A DNA stretch of 64,000 nt from Leifsonia sp. AG29 (GTDB taxonomy: Bacteria; Actinomycetota; Actinomycetes; Actinomycetales; Microbacteriaceae): positions 1,984,001 to 2,048,000 of the forward strand of contig NZ_VMSF01000001.1 in assembly GCF_009765225.1 (NCBI RefSeq), in the 5' to 3' direction. Shown here one piece after another: positions 1 to 7,055 of this stretch (its first letter is position 1; each line of letters opens with the position of its first letter). The notes beneath the pieces were generated by a model that made no database searches, was not told the origin of the DNA, and saw only the letters and a program-made list of their open reading frames with translations. Position numbers and translations under genes: made by a program.

Positions 1-411
1 CAGGGCGCTCTCGATGCGGACGCCGTCGTAGTACGTGCCGTTCAGCGAGCCGAGGTCGCGCACCTCGAACGCCGTGCCGCGCCGGGTGAACTCGGCGTGC
101 CGCCGGGAGACGGTGACGTCGTCGAGGAAGATGTCGGCGTTCGGATGGCGGCCGGCGGTCGTGACGTCGGCGTCGAGGAGGAAGCGGGCACCCGTGTTCG
201 GGCCGCGCCGCACCACGAGCAGGGCGGAGCCCGACGGCAGCGCGGCGATCGCCTCCTGCTCCTCCGGGGAGATCTCGCCGGCGGGGTACATCTTCGACAC
301 GAAGTCCTCGCCGAAGCGGGCGGTCGTGTCCTCGTTCCCTGTCGCGGATTCACGCAGGGGGTTGTTCGCAGCGTCGTCCGCCGGACCGGGGAACTGGTTC
401 TCGTCAGGCAC
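1..411 (-). CDS. garA: FHA domain protein, GarA/OdhI-like (3' end cut by window edge)
   Basis: Forkhead-associated phosphopeptide-binding protein of the GarA/OdhI type. In relatives it controls 2-oxoglutarate metabolism after phosphorylation by Ser/Thr kinases. The visible 137 residues hold an acidic N-terminal tail with a threonine pair (NEDTTARF), the usual phosphorylation zone. An FHA core follows with the GRHPNADI, VSRRHAEF and LGSLNGTY motifs. The start is the GTG at 411, which has a strong GAGGAGG site 7 bases upstream and overlaps the end of the upstream phosphatidyltransferase gene by 8 bases, implying co-transcription. The last strands of the FHA fold lie beyond the left edge. The family is clear; the link to 2-oxoglutarate dehydrogenase is inferred from homology. 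Confidence 0.88.
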   Translation of the reverse strand, partial: MPDENQFPGPADDAANNPLRESATGNEDTTARFGEDFVSKMYPAGEISPEEQEAIAALPSGSALLVVRRGPNTGARFLLDADVTTAGRHPNADIFLDDVTVSRRHAEFTRRGTAFEVRDLGSLNGTYYDGVRIESAL

Positions 412-1078
412 CGTCAACCTCCTCTTGGTCCAGCGTATCGGATCGCCGGGCGCTGTCATCGGCCGGAAGCCGGATTACCCGTGCGGTTTCGACGATGTAC
501 ACGACGCCGGCCCACCAGTAGAGGAAGGCGCCCCACAGGGCGAAGGCCCAGCCGACCGGCAGCGAGACGGGCGCGAGCGAGGCGAACGCCTCCCCCAGCA
601 TGAGCAGCGGGATCGCCCAGAACAGGCAGAAGGTGGCGACCTTGCCCAGGTGGTGCACGGGCAGCGGCCCGAACCCGTGATTGGCGAGGATCACGCCCAG
701 CACCGCCAGCATGACGTCGCGCGCGACGATGATCGCGACCAGCCACCACGGGATGACCTCGCGCCACGCGAGCCCCACGAGCGCGGCGAAGATGTAGAGG
801 CGGTCGGCCGCCGGGTCGAGGAGCTGCCCGAGCCGCGACACCTGGTGCAGGCGCCGGGCGAGATAGCCGTCGAGGAAGTCGGTGATGCTGGAGACGACGA
901 GCACGAGGAGGGCGAAGCCGTCCTCGCCGACGACGATGAGCCAGAGGAACACCGGCACCAGCGCGAGCCGGAAGAAGCTGAGGACGTTCGGGATCGTCCA
1001 GACGCGGGCGCTGACAGTCGCGACCGGCGTCTCGACCGGCCCCCTCGCCTCCGGTCCGGAGGCTGTCCCACCATCCAC
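404..1078 (-). CDS. CDP-alcohol phosphatidyltransferase (PgsA2/cardiolipin synthase-like)
   Basis: Integral membrane enzyme that transfers a phosphatidyl group from CDP-diacylglycerol to an alcohol. The family signature DG-x2-AR-x8-G-x3-D-x3-D is complete (DGYLARR, then GQLLDPAADR). The 224-residue protein has about five to six hydrophobic segments. A second, more typical PgsA lies at 56391-57014. This copy sits next to garA, as mycobacterial pgsA2 does, so it may be the actinobacterial-type cardiolipin synthase rather than phosphatidylglycerophosphate synthase; that is inference. The GTG at 1078 is chosen because it is the first start that leaves room for the divergent gene at 1106. The reading frame stays open further upstream, but that stretch is antisense to the neighbour and not protein-like. 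Confidence 0.85.
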   Translation of the reverse strand: MDGGTASGPEARGPVETPVATVSARVWTIPNVLSFFRLALVPVFLWLIVVGEDGFALLVLVVSSITDFLDGYLARRLHQVSRLGQLLDPAADRLYIFAALVGLAWREVIPWWLVAIIVARDVMLAVLGVILANHGFGPLPVHHLGKVATFCLFWAIPLLMLGEAFASLAPVSLPVGWAFALWGAFLYWWAGVVYIVETARVIRLPADDSARRSDTLDQEEVDGA

Positions 1079-1105
1079 GGGATACGAGTCTAGTGAGGTC
1101 CTAGG

Positions 1106-1948
1106 ATGACGGGCGTGGAGCCCATCGCGATCTGCCTCGTCGTCCTCGCCGCGGCCTGCCTGCTCACCTGGGTGCTGTCGCTGATCACCGGCGAGCACTC
1201 CTGGGTCGACCGCATCTGGTCGGTCGTTCCCGTCGTGTACGTCTGGGTGTTCGCCGGTGCGGCCGGCCTCGGGGACGCGCGCCTCGACCTCGTCGCCGCG
1301 CTCGTCACCCTGTGGGGCGCCCGGCTGACGTTCAACTTCGCCCGCAAGGGCGGATACCGCCCGGGCGGCGAGGACTACCGCTGGGAGGTGCTGCGCGGCC
1401 GGATGCGGCCCGCCGCCTTCCAGGTGTTCAACCTCCTGTTCATCGTGATCTACCAGAACGTGCTCCTCCTGCTGATCGCCCTGCCGGCCTGGACCGCGTA
1501 CCTCCATCGGTCTCCGTTCGGTCCGCTCGACGTCGTGCTCGCGATCGTGTTCCTCGCGTTGCTCCTCGGCGAGACCGTGGCCGATCAGCAGCAGTGGCGG
1601 TTCCAGCAGTGGAAGAAGCGGGAGGCCGCGGCCGGCCGCGTGCCGTCGCCGCGGTTCCTGCAGAGCGGGCTGTTCCGGTACTCGCGCCACCCCAACTTCT
1701 TCTTCGAGCAGGCGCAGTGGTGGGTGGTCTTCCTCTTCGGCTGCGTCGCGGCCGGCTCGCTCCTGCAGTGGACCGTCATCGGACCGCTTCTGCTCACCGG
1801 ACTGTTCGTCGGCTCCACGGTCTTCACCGAGAGCATCTCGCGGTCGCGGTACCCGGAGTACGCCGCCTATCAGGCGCGAACCTCGCCGGTGGTCCCCTGG
1901 TTCCCCGGACGGGGGAAGGACGCGCGCATGTGGTCGGAGTCGAGGTAG
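1106..1948 (+). CDS. DUF1295 family membrane protein (steroid 5-alpha-reductase-like)
   Basis: A 280-residue polytopic protein of the DUF1295 family, related to steroid 5-alpha reductase C-terminal domains and isoprenylcysteine methyltransferases. Diagnostic motifs are GARLTFNFARKGGY near residue 70, LGETVADQQQWRFQ mid-protein, and LFRYSRHPNFFFEQAQWW near residue 190. The C-terminal SRYPEYAAYQARTSPVVPWFP is the usual end of the family. Six to seven membrane segments are visible. Substrate is unknown; NAD(P)H-dependent reduction of a lipid is the family guess. The last 79 bases overlap the tail of the convergent gene below. Confidence 0.85.
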   Translation: MTGVEPIAICLVVLAAACLLTWVLSLITGEHSWVDRIWSVVPVVYVWVFAGAAGLGDARLDLVAALVTLWGARLTFNFARKGGYRPGGEDYRWEVLRGRMRPAAFQVFNLLFIVIYQNVLLLLIALPAWTAYLHRSPFGPLDVVLAIVFLALLLGETVADQQQWRFQQWKKREAAAGRVPSPRFLQSGLFRYSRHPNFFFEQAQWWVVFLFGCVAAGSLLQWTVIGPLLLTGLFVGSTVFTESISRSRYPEYAAYQARTSPVVPWFPGRGKDARMWSESR

Positions 1949-2376
1949 TCGGCGACGCCGATCATGACCAGGCTGAAGACGATCTGCTCGGTCACCATCC
2001 AGAGCGGGTAGAGCCCGGGGATCGCGGCGATCACCAGGGTCACGACCGGGAAGATCTTCGAGAACAGGCGCAGCCGGGAGTAGGCCCAGTAGAACCCCTT
2101 GGAGGCGCGCCAGGCGAAGTAGAAGAGCGTCACGGTCATGCCGAGGACGACGACGGAGCGCATCCACACGGCGAAGGGCACCGACTGCCCCTCCCAGCGG
2201 AGCGTTACGGCGACCACGACGGCCGCCGTGCCGATGACGAGCTCGACGAGGAGCAGCCAGGCGATGACGATGAACGCCCGGCGCGTCTTCGGGTGCGTGC
2301 GGCCCTCCTCGGGCACGACGTAACCCGCGTTCCGGCCGCCGGCGATCCGGTCGAGCCGCGCGAGGAGACTTTCCAT
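1870..2376 (-). CDS. Hypothetical four-helix membrane protein
   Basis: A 168-residue protein of unknown function. After a soluble N-terminus of about 32 residues there are four hydrophobic segments (RAFIVIAWLLLVELVIGTAA, the SVVVLGMTVTLFYFAW region, VVTLVIAAIPGLYPLWMV, and IVFSLVMIGVADYLDS). Start at the ATG on 2376. The 3' end runs 79 bases into the DUF1295 gene on the other strand. Actinobacterial relatives are usually annotated only as hypothetical membrane proteins. Confidence 0.72.
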   Translation of the reverse strand: MESLLARLDRIAGGRNAGYVVPEEGRTHPKTRRAFIVIAWLLLVELVIGTAAVVVAVTLRWEGQSVPFAVWMRSVVVLGMTVTLFYFAWRASKGFYWAYSRLRLFSKIFPVVTLVIAAIPGLYPLWMVTEQIVFSLVMIGVADYLDSDHMRASFPRPGNQGTTGEVRA

Positions 2377-2402
2377 GACTTCACGGTAACCCGGGCTACG
2401 GT

Positions 2403-2873
2403 GTGAATATGTCGTGCATCCGGTTCAACACCCCCGCCCAGCGACAGGCGATGCGCGCCCACAGCCCGGCGCTGCTGACCGCCGAGCAGGCCGCCGCCCT
2501 GCACCCCTCACCCGAGGTCACGGAGAGCAAGCTCCGTCGGCTTCGGCTGCTGGCCGCAGCCGAAGACCCGAAGATCCGAGAGGCGGTGGCAGCCAGCCGC
2601 AACACCCCCGAGGATGTGCTGCTGGCGCTCTCCCAGGACCCCGACGAGGGCGTCCGCGGCTGCGTCGCCAAGAACGAGGCGACGCCGTGCGACATCCTGC
2701 GGACGCTCGCCGAGGACCGGTCGGAGACCGTCCGCGGCTGGGTCGCGGTCAACTACTTCGTGCCCGCTGACGTGATGGAGCGGCTGGCGAACGATCGCAG
2801 CCGGACGGTCCGCGGGCTCGTGGCCTGGAAGGCGTCTCTCGCCGCGGAGGCCGCGACGCCCGCGGCGGTCTGA
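2403..2873 (+). CDS. LRV/HEAT-like helical repeat protein
   Basis: A small soluble protein of 154 to 156 residues. It contains about three and a half copies of a 25-residue alpha-helical repeat, seen as DPKIREAVAASRNTPEDVL, DPDEGVRGCVAKNEATPCDIL, DRSETVRGWVAVNYFVPADVM and a terminal DRSRTVRGLVAW. The spacing (D-x3-VR-x-VA-x-N-x-P-x-D-x-L) resembles the leucine-rich-repeat variant family, which usually binds proteins. The GTG at 2403 or the ATG at 2409 could be the start. The next gene begins 2 bases after the stop, so it probably heads a three-gene unit through 4061. Molecular partner unknown. Confidence 0.7.
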   Translation: MNMSCIRFNTPAQRQAMRAHSPALLTAEQAAALHPSPEVTESKLRRLRLLAAAEDPKIREAVAASRNTPEDVLLALSQDPDEGVRGCVAKNEATPCDILRTLAEDRSETVRGWVAVNYFVPADVMERLANDRSRTVRGLVAWKASLAAEAATPAAV

Positions 2874-2874
2874 G

Positions 2875-3246
2875 ATGCCGGATCCGGCCAGCGTCCGCGT
2901 CGACTCCTGGGCGTGGGCGGTCCGGCTGTTCAAGACCCGTTCCGCCGCTTCCGACGCCTGCAAGGCCGGGCATCTCAAGGTGAACGGCGACCGCGCCAAA
3001 CCGGCCCAGCCGGTGAAGGTCGGAGACGAGGTGCGCGCGTTCGTCGCGGGCACCGAGAAGATCTACATCGCGCGCCGCCTCATCGCGAAGCGGGTGAGCG
3101 CCTCCGCGGCGTCCGAGTGCTTCGAGGACCGCACGCCTCCCCCGCCGCCGAAGACGGAGGCCCCGGCGGCCGTCCAGCGCGAACGCGGATCCGGCCGGCC
3201 GACCAAGCGGGAACGCCGCCAGCTCGACCACCTGCGGGGCCGCTGA
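2875..3246 (+). CDS. S4-domain RNA-binding protein, Hsp15 (HslR)-like
   Basis: A 123-residue protein with an S4 RNA-binding fold: RVDSWAWAVRLFKTRSAASDACKAG at residues 8-32, then HLKVNGDRAKPAQPVKVGDEV. Family members such as Hsp15 bind stalled 50S subunits carrying peptidyl-tRNA. The C-terminal 45 residues are proline/arginine-rich and probably disordered. Spacing to the upstream gene is 2 bases, and the stop overlaps the next start (TGATG), so the three genes look co-translated. The ribosome-rescue role is inferred from the family. Confidence 0.85.
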   Translation: MPDPASVRVDSWAWAVRLFKTRSAASDACKAGHLKVNGDRAKPAQPVKVGDEVRAFVAGTEKIYIARRLIAKRVSASAASECFEDRTPPPPPKTEAPAAVQRERGSGRPTKRERRQLDHLRGR

Positions 3247-4061
3247 TGGCCGTCGCCCGGGTCGGGATCTCGGGGTGGACCTACGCGCCGTGGCGGGGCG
3301 TGTTCTACCCGAAGGGGCTCGCCCACCGGCTGGAGCTCGAATACGCGTCGGAGCGGCTCGACTCGATCGAGATCAACGGGAGCTTCTACTCCCTCCAACG
3401 GCCCACGAGCTACCGGAACTGGGCGGCGCAGACGCCGGACGACTTCGTGTTCGCGGTGAAGGGCGGCCGGTACGTGACGCACATCCTGAGGCTGCGCAAC
3501 GCCCGGACCGCGGTCGCCAACTTCCTCGCCTCGGGCGTGCTGGCGCTCGGCGGCAAGCTCGGGCCGCTGCTCTGGCAGCTGCCCCCGACGCTGCAATTCG
3601 ACCCGGAGGCGGTCGACGCCTTCCTCGAGCTGCTGCCGGAGACCACGACCGCCGCCCTGGCCCTGGCGCGGGAGACGACTCTGGAGGAGGACCGAACGGA
3701 TCTCTCGCCGGTGGCCGAGCGTCCGATCCGTCACGCGGTCGAGGTGCGGCACGCCAGTTTCGATGATCCGGCCTTCGTCGAGCTGGCGAAGCGGCACGGG
3801 GTCGCGATCGTCGTGGCGGACACGGCGGGCCGCTACCCCGTGATCCGTCAGGACACGGCCGATTTCGCCTATGTGCGCCTCCACGGCGACGTCGAGCTCT
3901 ACACGAGCGGCTACACGGACGAGGCGCTCGACCGGTGGGCGGCGGACGCGCGCGACTGGCTCGATCGCGGGATGGACGTCTACGCCTACTTCGACAACGA
4001 CGTGAAGGTGCGTGCGCCATACGACGCCATGGGGTTGCGGGAGCGACTGCTCCCCCGGTGA
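3246..4061 (+). CDS. DUF72 family protein
   Basis: A 271-residue DUF72 (YecE-like) TIM-barrel protein of unknown biochemical role. Typical motifs are GISGWTYAPWRGVFYP at the N-terminus, SIEINGSFYSLQRP, FVFAVKGGRYVTH, GPLLWQLPPT, VEVRHASF, FAYVRLHGDVELYTSGY and VYAYFDNDVKVRAPYDA. The ATG at 3246 shares one base with the preceding stop. Catalytic function has not been settled for the family. Confidence 0.88.
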   Translation: MAVARVGISGWTYAPWRGVFYPKGLAHRLELEYASERLDSIEINGSFYSLQRPTSYRNWAAQTPDDFVFAVKGGRYVTHILRLRNARTAVANFLASGVLALGGKLGPLLWQLPPTLQFDPEAVDAFLELLPETTTAALALARETTLEEDRTDLSPVAERPIRHAVEVRHASFDDPAFVELAKRHGVAIVVADTAGRYPVIRQDTADFAYVRLHGDVELYTSGYTDEALDRWAADARDWLDRGMDVYAYFDNDVKVRAPYDAMGLRERLLPR

Positions 4062-4093
4062 CGCGGCGACCCGCTCCAGGAACCGGCGGAGGG

Positions 4094-4483
4094 TCAGCCC
4101 TCGAGAACGGCCAGGACGTTCCCCGCCGGGTCACGGAACCAGGCGATGTCAGGCCCCTGGTTGCGCGCCTTGCCGCGCGCGATCCCCTTCTCGTCCGTCG
4201 GGAAGTCCGCGTCGTCATAGATCTTGGTGGCGACACCCCGCTGGTGGAGCTCGTCGACCGCTGCATCGATGTCCGCCACGGCGAGGTTCAGGATCGTGAA
4301 CTCCGCGGGCCGGTGGTTCGGCTTCGGGTAGACCAGGACGTGACCCCCGGCCGGGAGCACGATGTCGAGGTTGCCCATGGCACCGTCCGAGACGGTCAGG
4401 CCGAGGACGTCGCGATAGAAGGCGCGCGCCGCGTCGATGTCGTCCACGCTGAAGCCGCTGAAGATGTCGAGTGAGGTGACCAT
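4094..4483 (-). CDS. VOC (glyoxalase/bleomycin-resistance) superfamily protein
   Basis: A 129-residue single-unit VOC protein, probably a dimer. Beta-alpha-beta modules are visible as GFSVDDIDAARAFYRDVLGL and FTILNLAVADIDAAVDELHQRG, ending in IAWFRDPAGNVLAVLE. Metal-ligand positions typical of active glyoxalases are only partly recognisable, so catalysis is uncertain. It stands alone between convergent and same-strand neighbours with short gaps. Substrate unknown. Confidence 0.8.
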   Translation of the reverse strand: MVTSLDIFSGFSVDDIDAARAFYRDVLGLTVSDGAMGNLDIVLPAGGHVLVYPKPNHRPAEFTILNLAVADIDAAVDELHQRGVATKIYDDADFPTDEKGIARGKARNQGPDIAWFRDPAGNVLAVLEG

Positions 4484-4516
4484 CGGCCCACTCTCCTCCC
4501 CCGGTCGCCGCGCTGT

Positions 4517-5464
4517 CTAGACGAAGCGGACGGCCTCCTGGAGGCGCGTGCGCAGTTCGAAGACGCGGTCGACGCTCTCGCGACCGGCGGATTCGGCGCC
4601 GTCCCTCAGGATGCGCGGCAGCAGCGACCGGCGGACGACGAGCGCCCCGGCCAGCCGCCCCCTCTGCACGATGTCGAACGGCAGAGCGAGGTCCTCGTCC
4701 GGGACGACGACGATCAGGCTTGTGAAGCGGACCCCGGCCTGCCGCCCGAAGCTGCGCGCGGCTGCCGCCAGGTCGCGGAGCGGCTCCTCGCCCGGCGGGA
4801 TGCCGCCTCCGACGAGCTCGCCCTTCGACAGCTTGACCTCGCCGCCCCAGTCGGCCGACCGGATCGCGAAGAGCCCGGCGGGGCCCAGGACGATGTGGTC
4901 GAGCTTCGCGTCGGTGGACGGATGGACGGCGACATCGTTCCAGATCGTGAACCCCATGCCGAGTCCCGATACCGCGCGCGCCGTCGCCTCCTCGGCGAGC
5001 GCCTCGGCGAGGAGCTGCCGGAGTTCGCGCGGTGCCGAACGCACGAGCGCCGGGTCGTACGGGTCTGCGGGCTCGGCGCCGCGGCCGGCCCATTCGCGCA
5101 TCAGGGCGAGGTAGCGTTCGCGGGCCCGCCCTCCCGGGTGACCGTAGCTGCGGGCGCGGACGGTCGGTCCCCTCCCACCGGCGCGGGAGGGGTGGACGGT
5201 GGCGCTGAACCCGCCGTCGGCCCCGCCGCCGGACACCGCGTCGACGGTGACCGCCTCGCCGCGGTCGTAGCGTGCTCGGTCCTCCGGGTCGCCGACGAGC
5301 TCCCACGCGGCCTGGACGGCCTGGAACTCGGCGGCCGAACCGCCCGTGTCCGGGTGCGTCCGGCGCAGGAGCCGGCGGTAGGCGCGACGGAGCTCCTCCT
5401 GGCTGACCGTGGAACGCACGCCCAGGACCTCGTAGGGGGTCGGCGCGGCCGGCGAGTCGCTCAT
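4517..5464 (-). CDS. J-domain protein with C-terminal NERD-like nuclease domain
   Basis: A 315-residue protein. The N-terminus (residues 9-68) is a J domain with the HPD motif in RRTHPDTGG, the element that stimulates Hsp70 ATPase. A glycine-rich linker of about 40 residues follows. The C-terminal half contains a nuclease-related (NERD-like) stretch, GFTIWNDVAVHPSTDAKLDHIVLGPAGLFAIRS, where the Asp and the later Lys in GGEVKLSKGEL fit the D...K pattern of restriction-fold nucleases. No zinc-finger or client-binding domain of DnaJ is present. J plus NERD-type combinations occur in Actinobacteria but have no settled role. The J domain is sure; the nuclease domain is likely. Confidence 0.72.
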   Translation of the reverse strand: MSDSPAAPTPYEVLGVRSTVSQEELRRAYRRLLRRTHPDTGGSAAEFQAVQAAWELVGDPEDRARYDRGEAVTVDAVSGGGADGGFSATVHPSRAGGRGPTVRARSYGHPGGRARERYLALMREWAGRGAEPADPYDPALVRSAPRELRQLLAEALAEEATARAVSGLGMGFTIWNDVAVHPSTDAKLDHIVLGPAGLFAIRSADWGGEVKLSKGELVGGGIPPGEEPLRDLAAAARSFGRQAGVRFTSLIVVVPDEDLALPFDIVQRGRLAGALVVRRSLLPRILRDGAESAGRESVDRVFELRTRLQEAVRFV

Positions 5465-5542
5465 GATGCTCTCGACGATAGCGGCACCGTCCGCGAGTTC
5501 GCCCGATTCCTCTTGTGTGCGGGCTCTGATTTCGGGCAGTCC

Positions 5543-6421
5543 CTAGGACAACCAGGCCCAGATCAGCAGCATGGTCACGAGGAACCCGCACGCGTAGTTG
5601 ATCCAGAGGAAGCGCCGCCAGCCGCGATTGGCGGCGCTCGCGTGCTCGTCGTCGATGCGCGCGTAGGGCGCGGCGGCAGCGATGTACGGCAGCGCGAGGA
5701 CGGCTGCCAGCGGGCCCGGCCACGGCGTGAAGAGCATGCCGATGCCCGCGAGCGCCCACGCGCCGATCGCGACCCGCACCGTGCTCGCGGCGCCGAGCAC
5801 GGTGGCGATGGAGGCGATCCCCGCTTCCCGGTCCGGGACGACGTCCTGCACAGCCCCGAACGCGTGGCTGCCGATCCCCCACAGGAAGAAGGCGATGAGG
5901 ATGATCCACAGGGACGGCGTGAAGACGGCCCCGGCGAGCACGAGACCGTACAGGGCGGGGCTCACGAAGTGGAAGCTCGACGTGACGGAGTCGAGGAACG
6001 GGACCTCTTTGAACCGCAGACCCTTCACGGAATACGCCAGCACCGCGAAGACCGAGAGCGCGAGCACGAGCCACGAGAGCCGGTCGCCCACGGCGACGAG
6101 GTAGACCAGGAACGGGACGTTGGTGACCGCGGCGGCGATGAGCGTCCTGCGGTGAGAGGACGGATCGAGAAGGGCGCCCTCCGCCCCTCCCTTCCGCGGG
6201 TTGCGCAGGTCGGACTCGTAGTCGAAGACGTCGTTCACGCCGTACATCGCGAGGTTGTACGGGATGAGGAAGTACAGCGTGCCGAGGACGAGGGTGAGAT
6301 CGATCCGGCCCGTGGTGAGCAGGTAGGCGGCGGCGAACGGGTAGGCCGTGTTGATCCAGCTGACCGGCCGGGAGGCGAGCAGCAGCTGCCGGAACGGCGC
6401 GGGCGCGGCCGTCGCCGTCAT
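5543..6421 (-). CDS. crtEb: Lycopene elongase / UbiA-family prenyltransferase CrtEb
   Basis: UbiA-type membrane prenyltransferase of 292 residues and about eight to nine helices. It adds two C5 units to lycopene (C40) to give the acyclic C50 precursor flavuxanthin. The first aspartate-rich site is NDVFDYESDLRNPRKGG (residues 64-80) and the second is DVVPDREAGIASIAT. It is the last gene of the carotenoid operon, and its ATG overlaps the stop of crtYf by 4 bases. Assignment as CrtEb rather than a menaquinone or haem prenyltransferase rests on this context and the matching Corynebacterium gene order. Confidence 0.9.
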   Translation of the reverse strand: MTATAAPAPFRQLLLASRPVSWINTAYPFAAAYLLTTGRIDLTLVLGTLYFLIPYNLAMYGVNDVFDYESDLRNPRKGGAEGALLDPSSHRRTLIAAAVTNVPFLVYLVAVGDRLSWLVLALSVFAVLAYSVKGLRFKEVPFLDSVTSSFHFVSPALYGLVLAGAVFTPSLWIILIAFFLWGIGSHAFGAVQDVVPDREAGIASIATVLGAASTVRVAIGAWALAGIGMLFTPWPGPLAAVLALPYIAAAAPYARIDDEHASAANRGWRRFLWINYACGFLVTMLLIWAWLS

Positions 6422-6735
6422 GACCGCCTCCGCCGGAGCAGGAGCCAGACGCCCGGCAGGAGGAAGAGACCGGCGAGCGGATAGGCGAAGTCCTCCAGCG
6501 GGATGAGTCCCACGCGGAGCCCGCTGATGCGCGCCTCGGAATACGTCATGAGCCCCGCCCCGATCATGAGGTTGTCGAACACCGCGGTGAGGACGAGGAC
6601 GACGACGGCCGAGACCGCCCAGGGCGCCCGCCAGCGACGCACCAGCGCCCTCCGGTCGCGCGAGGCACCCAGGGCCGCGGCGAGGACGGCCGCGGCGATG
6701 ACCACGAAGACCAGATCGATGAGGAGGTACGTCAT
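6418..6735 (-). CDS. crtYf: C50 carotenoid epsilon-cyclase subunit CrtYf
   Basis: A 105-residue membrane protein with three hydrophobic segments, one half of the heterodimeric lycopene/flavuxanthin cyclase. The diagnostic stretch is DNLMIGAGLMTYSEARISGLRVG, followed by PLEDFAYPL, the carboxylate-containing motif shared by CrtYc/d, e/f and g/h cyclases. Its ATG at 6735 overlaps the stop of crtYe by 4 bases. It forms the epsilon-ionone rings of a decaprenoxanthin-type pigment together with CrtYe. Ring type (epsilon or gamma) cannot be told from sequence alone. Confidence 0.88.
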   Translation of the reverse strand: MTYLLIDLVFVVIAAAVLAAALGASRDRRALVRRWRAPWAVSAVVVLVLTAVFDNLMIGAGLMTYSEARISGLRVGLIPLEDFAYPLAGLFLLPGVWLLLRRRRS

Positions 6736-7055
6736 CCGGGTTCCCGCCGGTCGAGCGCCGCTCGGACGCCGGAGAGCAGCACGAGCGTCAGGTAGCACAG
6801 GAAGAGGAGGAAGAACGCCTCCTCGAGCGGCAGCTCCGGCGCCAGCTCGATTCCCGTCATGTAGGGCGAGCGCCCGCGCGCGAACACGCCCAGCCCGATC
6901 CCCGCCGCATCCCACAGCAGGAAGAACACCAGGCCGGCGCCGACCGCGAGGGAGGCGCGCCGGGCGTCCCTCCAGAACACGAGGCGGAAGCGAGCGTCGA
7001 GCAGCACCATGGACGTCAGCGCGACGAGGATCGCGCCGAGGTAGACGAATCTCAC
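6732..7055 (-). CDS. crtYe: C50 carotenoid epsilon-cyclase subunit CrtYe
   Basis: A 107-residue membrane protein, partner of CrtYf. It shows WDAAGIGLGVFARG, SPYMTGIELAPELPLEEAFFLLFLCYL (carboxylates in PLEE) and three membrane segments. The start is the GTG at 7055, in a GTGA overlap with the crtI stop. Order and size match the corynebacterial cyclase pair. The C-terminus (RRE) runs into the start of crtYf. Confidence 0.88.
   Translation of the reverse strand: MRFVYLGAILVALTSMVLLDARFRLVFWRDARRASLAVGAGLVFFLLWDAAGIGLGVFARGRSPYMTGIELAPELPLEEAFFLLFLCYLTLVLLSGVRAALDRREPG

Noticed and set aside
1081-2167. Upstream extension of the phosphatidyltransferase frame (587-residue reading)
   Set aside because: It is antisense to the DUF1295 gene, low-complexity, and would swallow a divergent promoter; a high-GC open-frame artefact.
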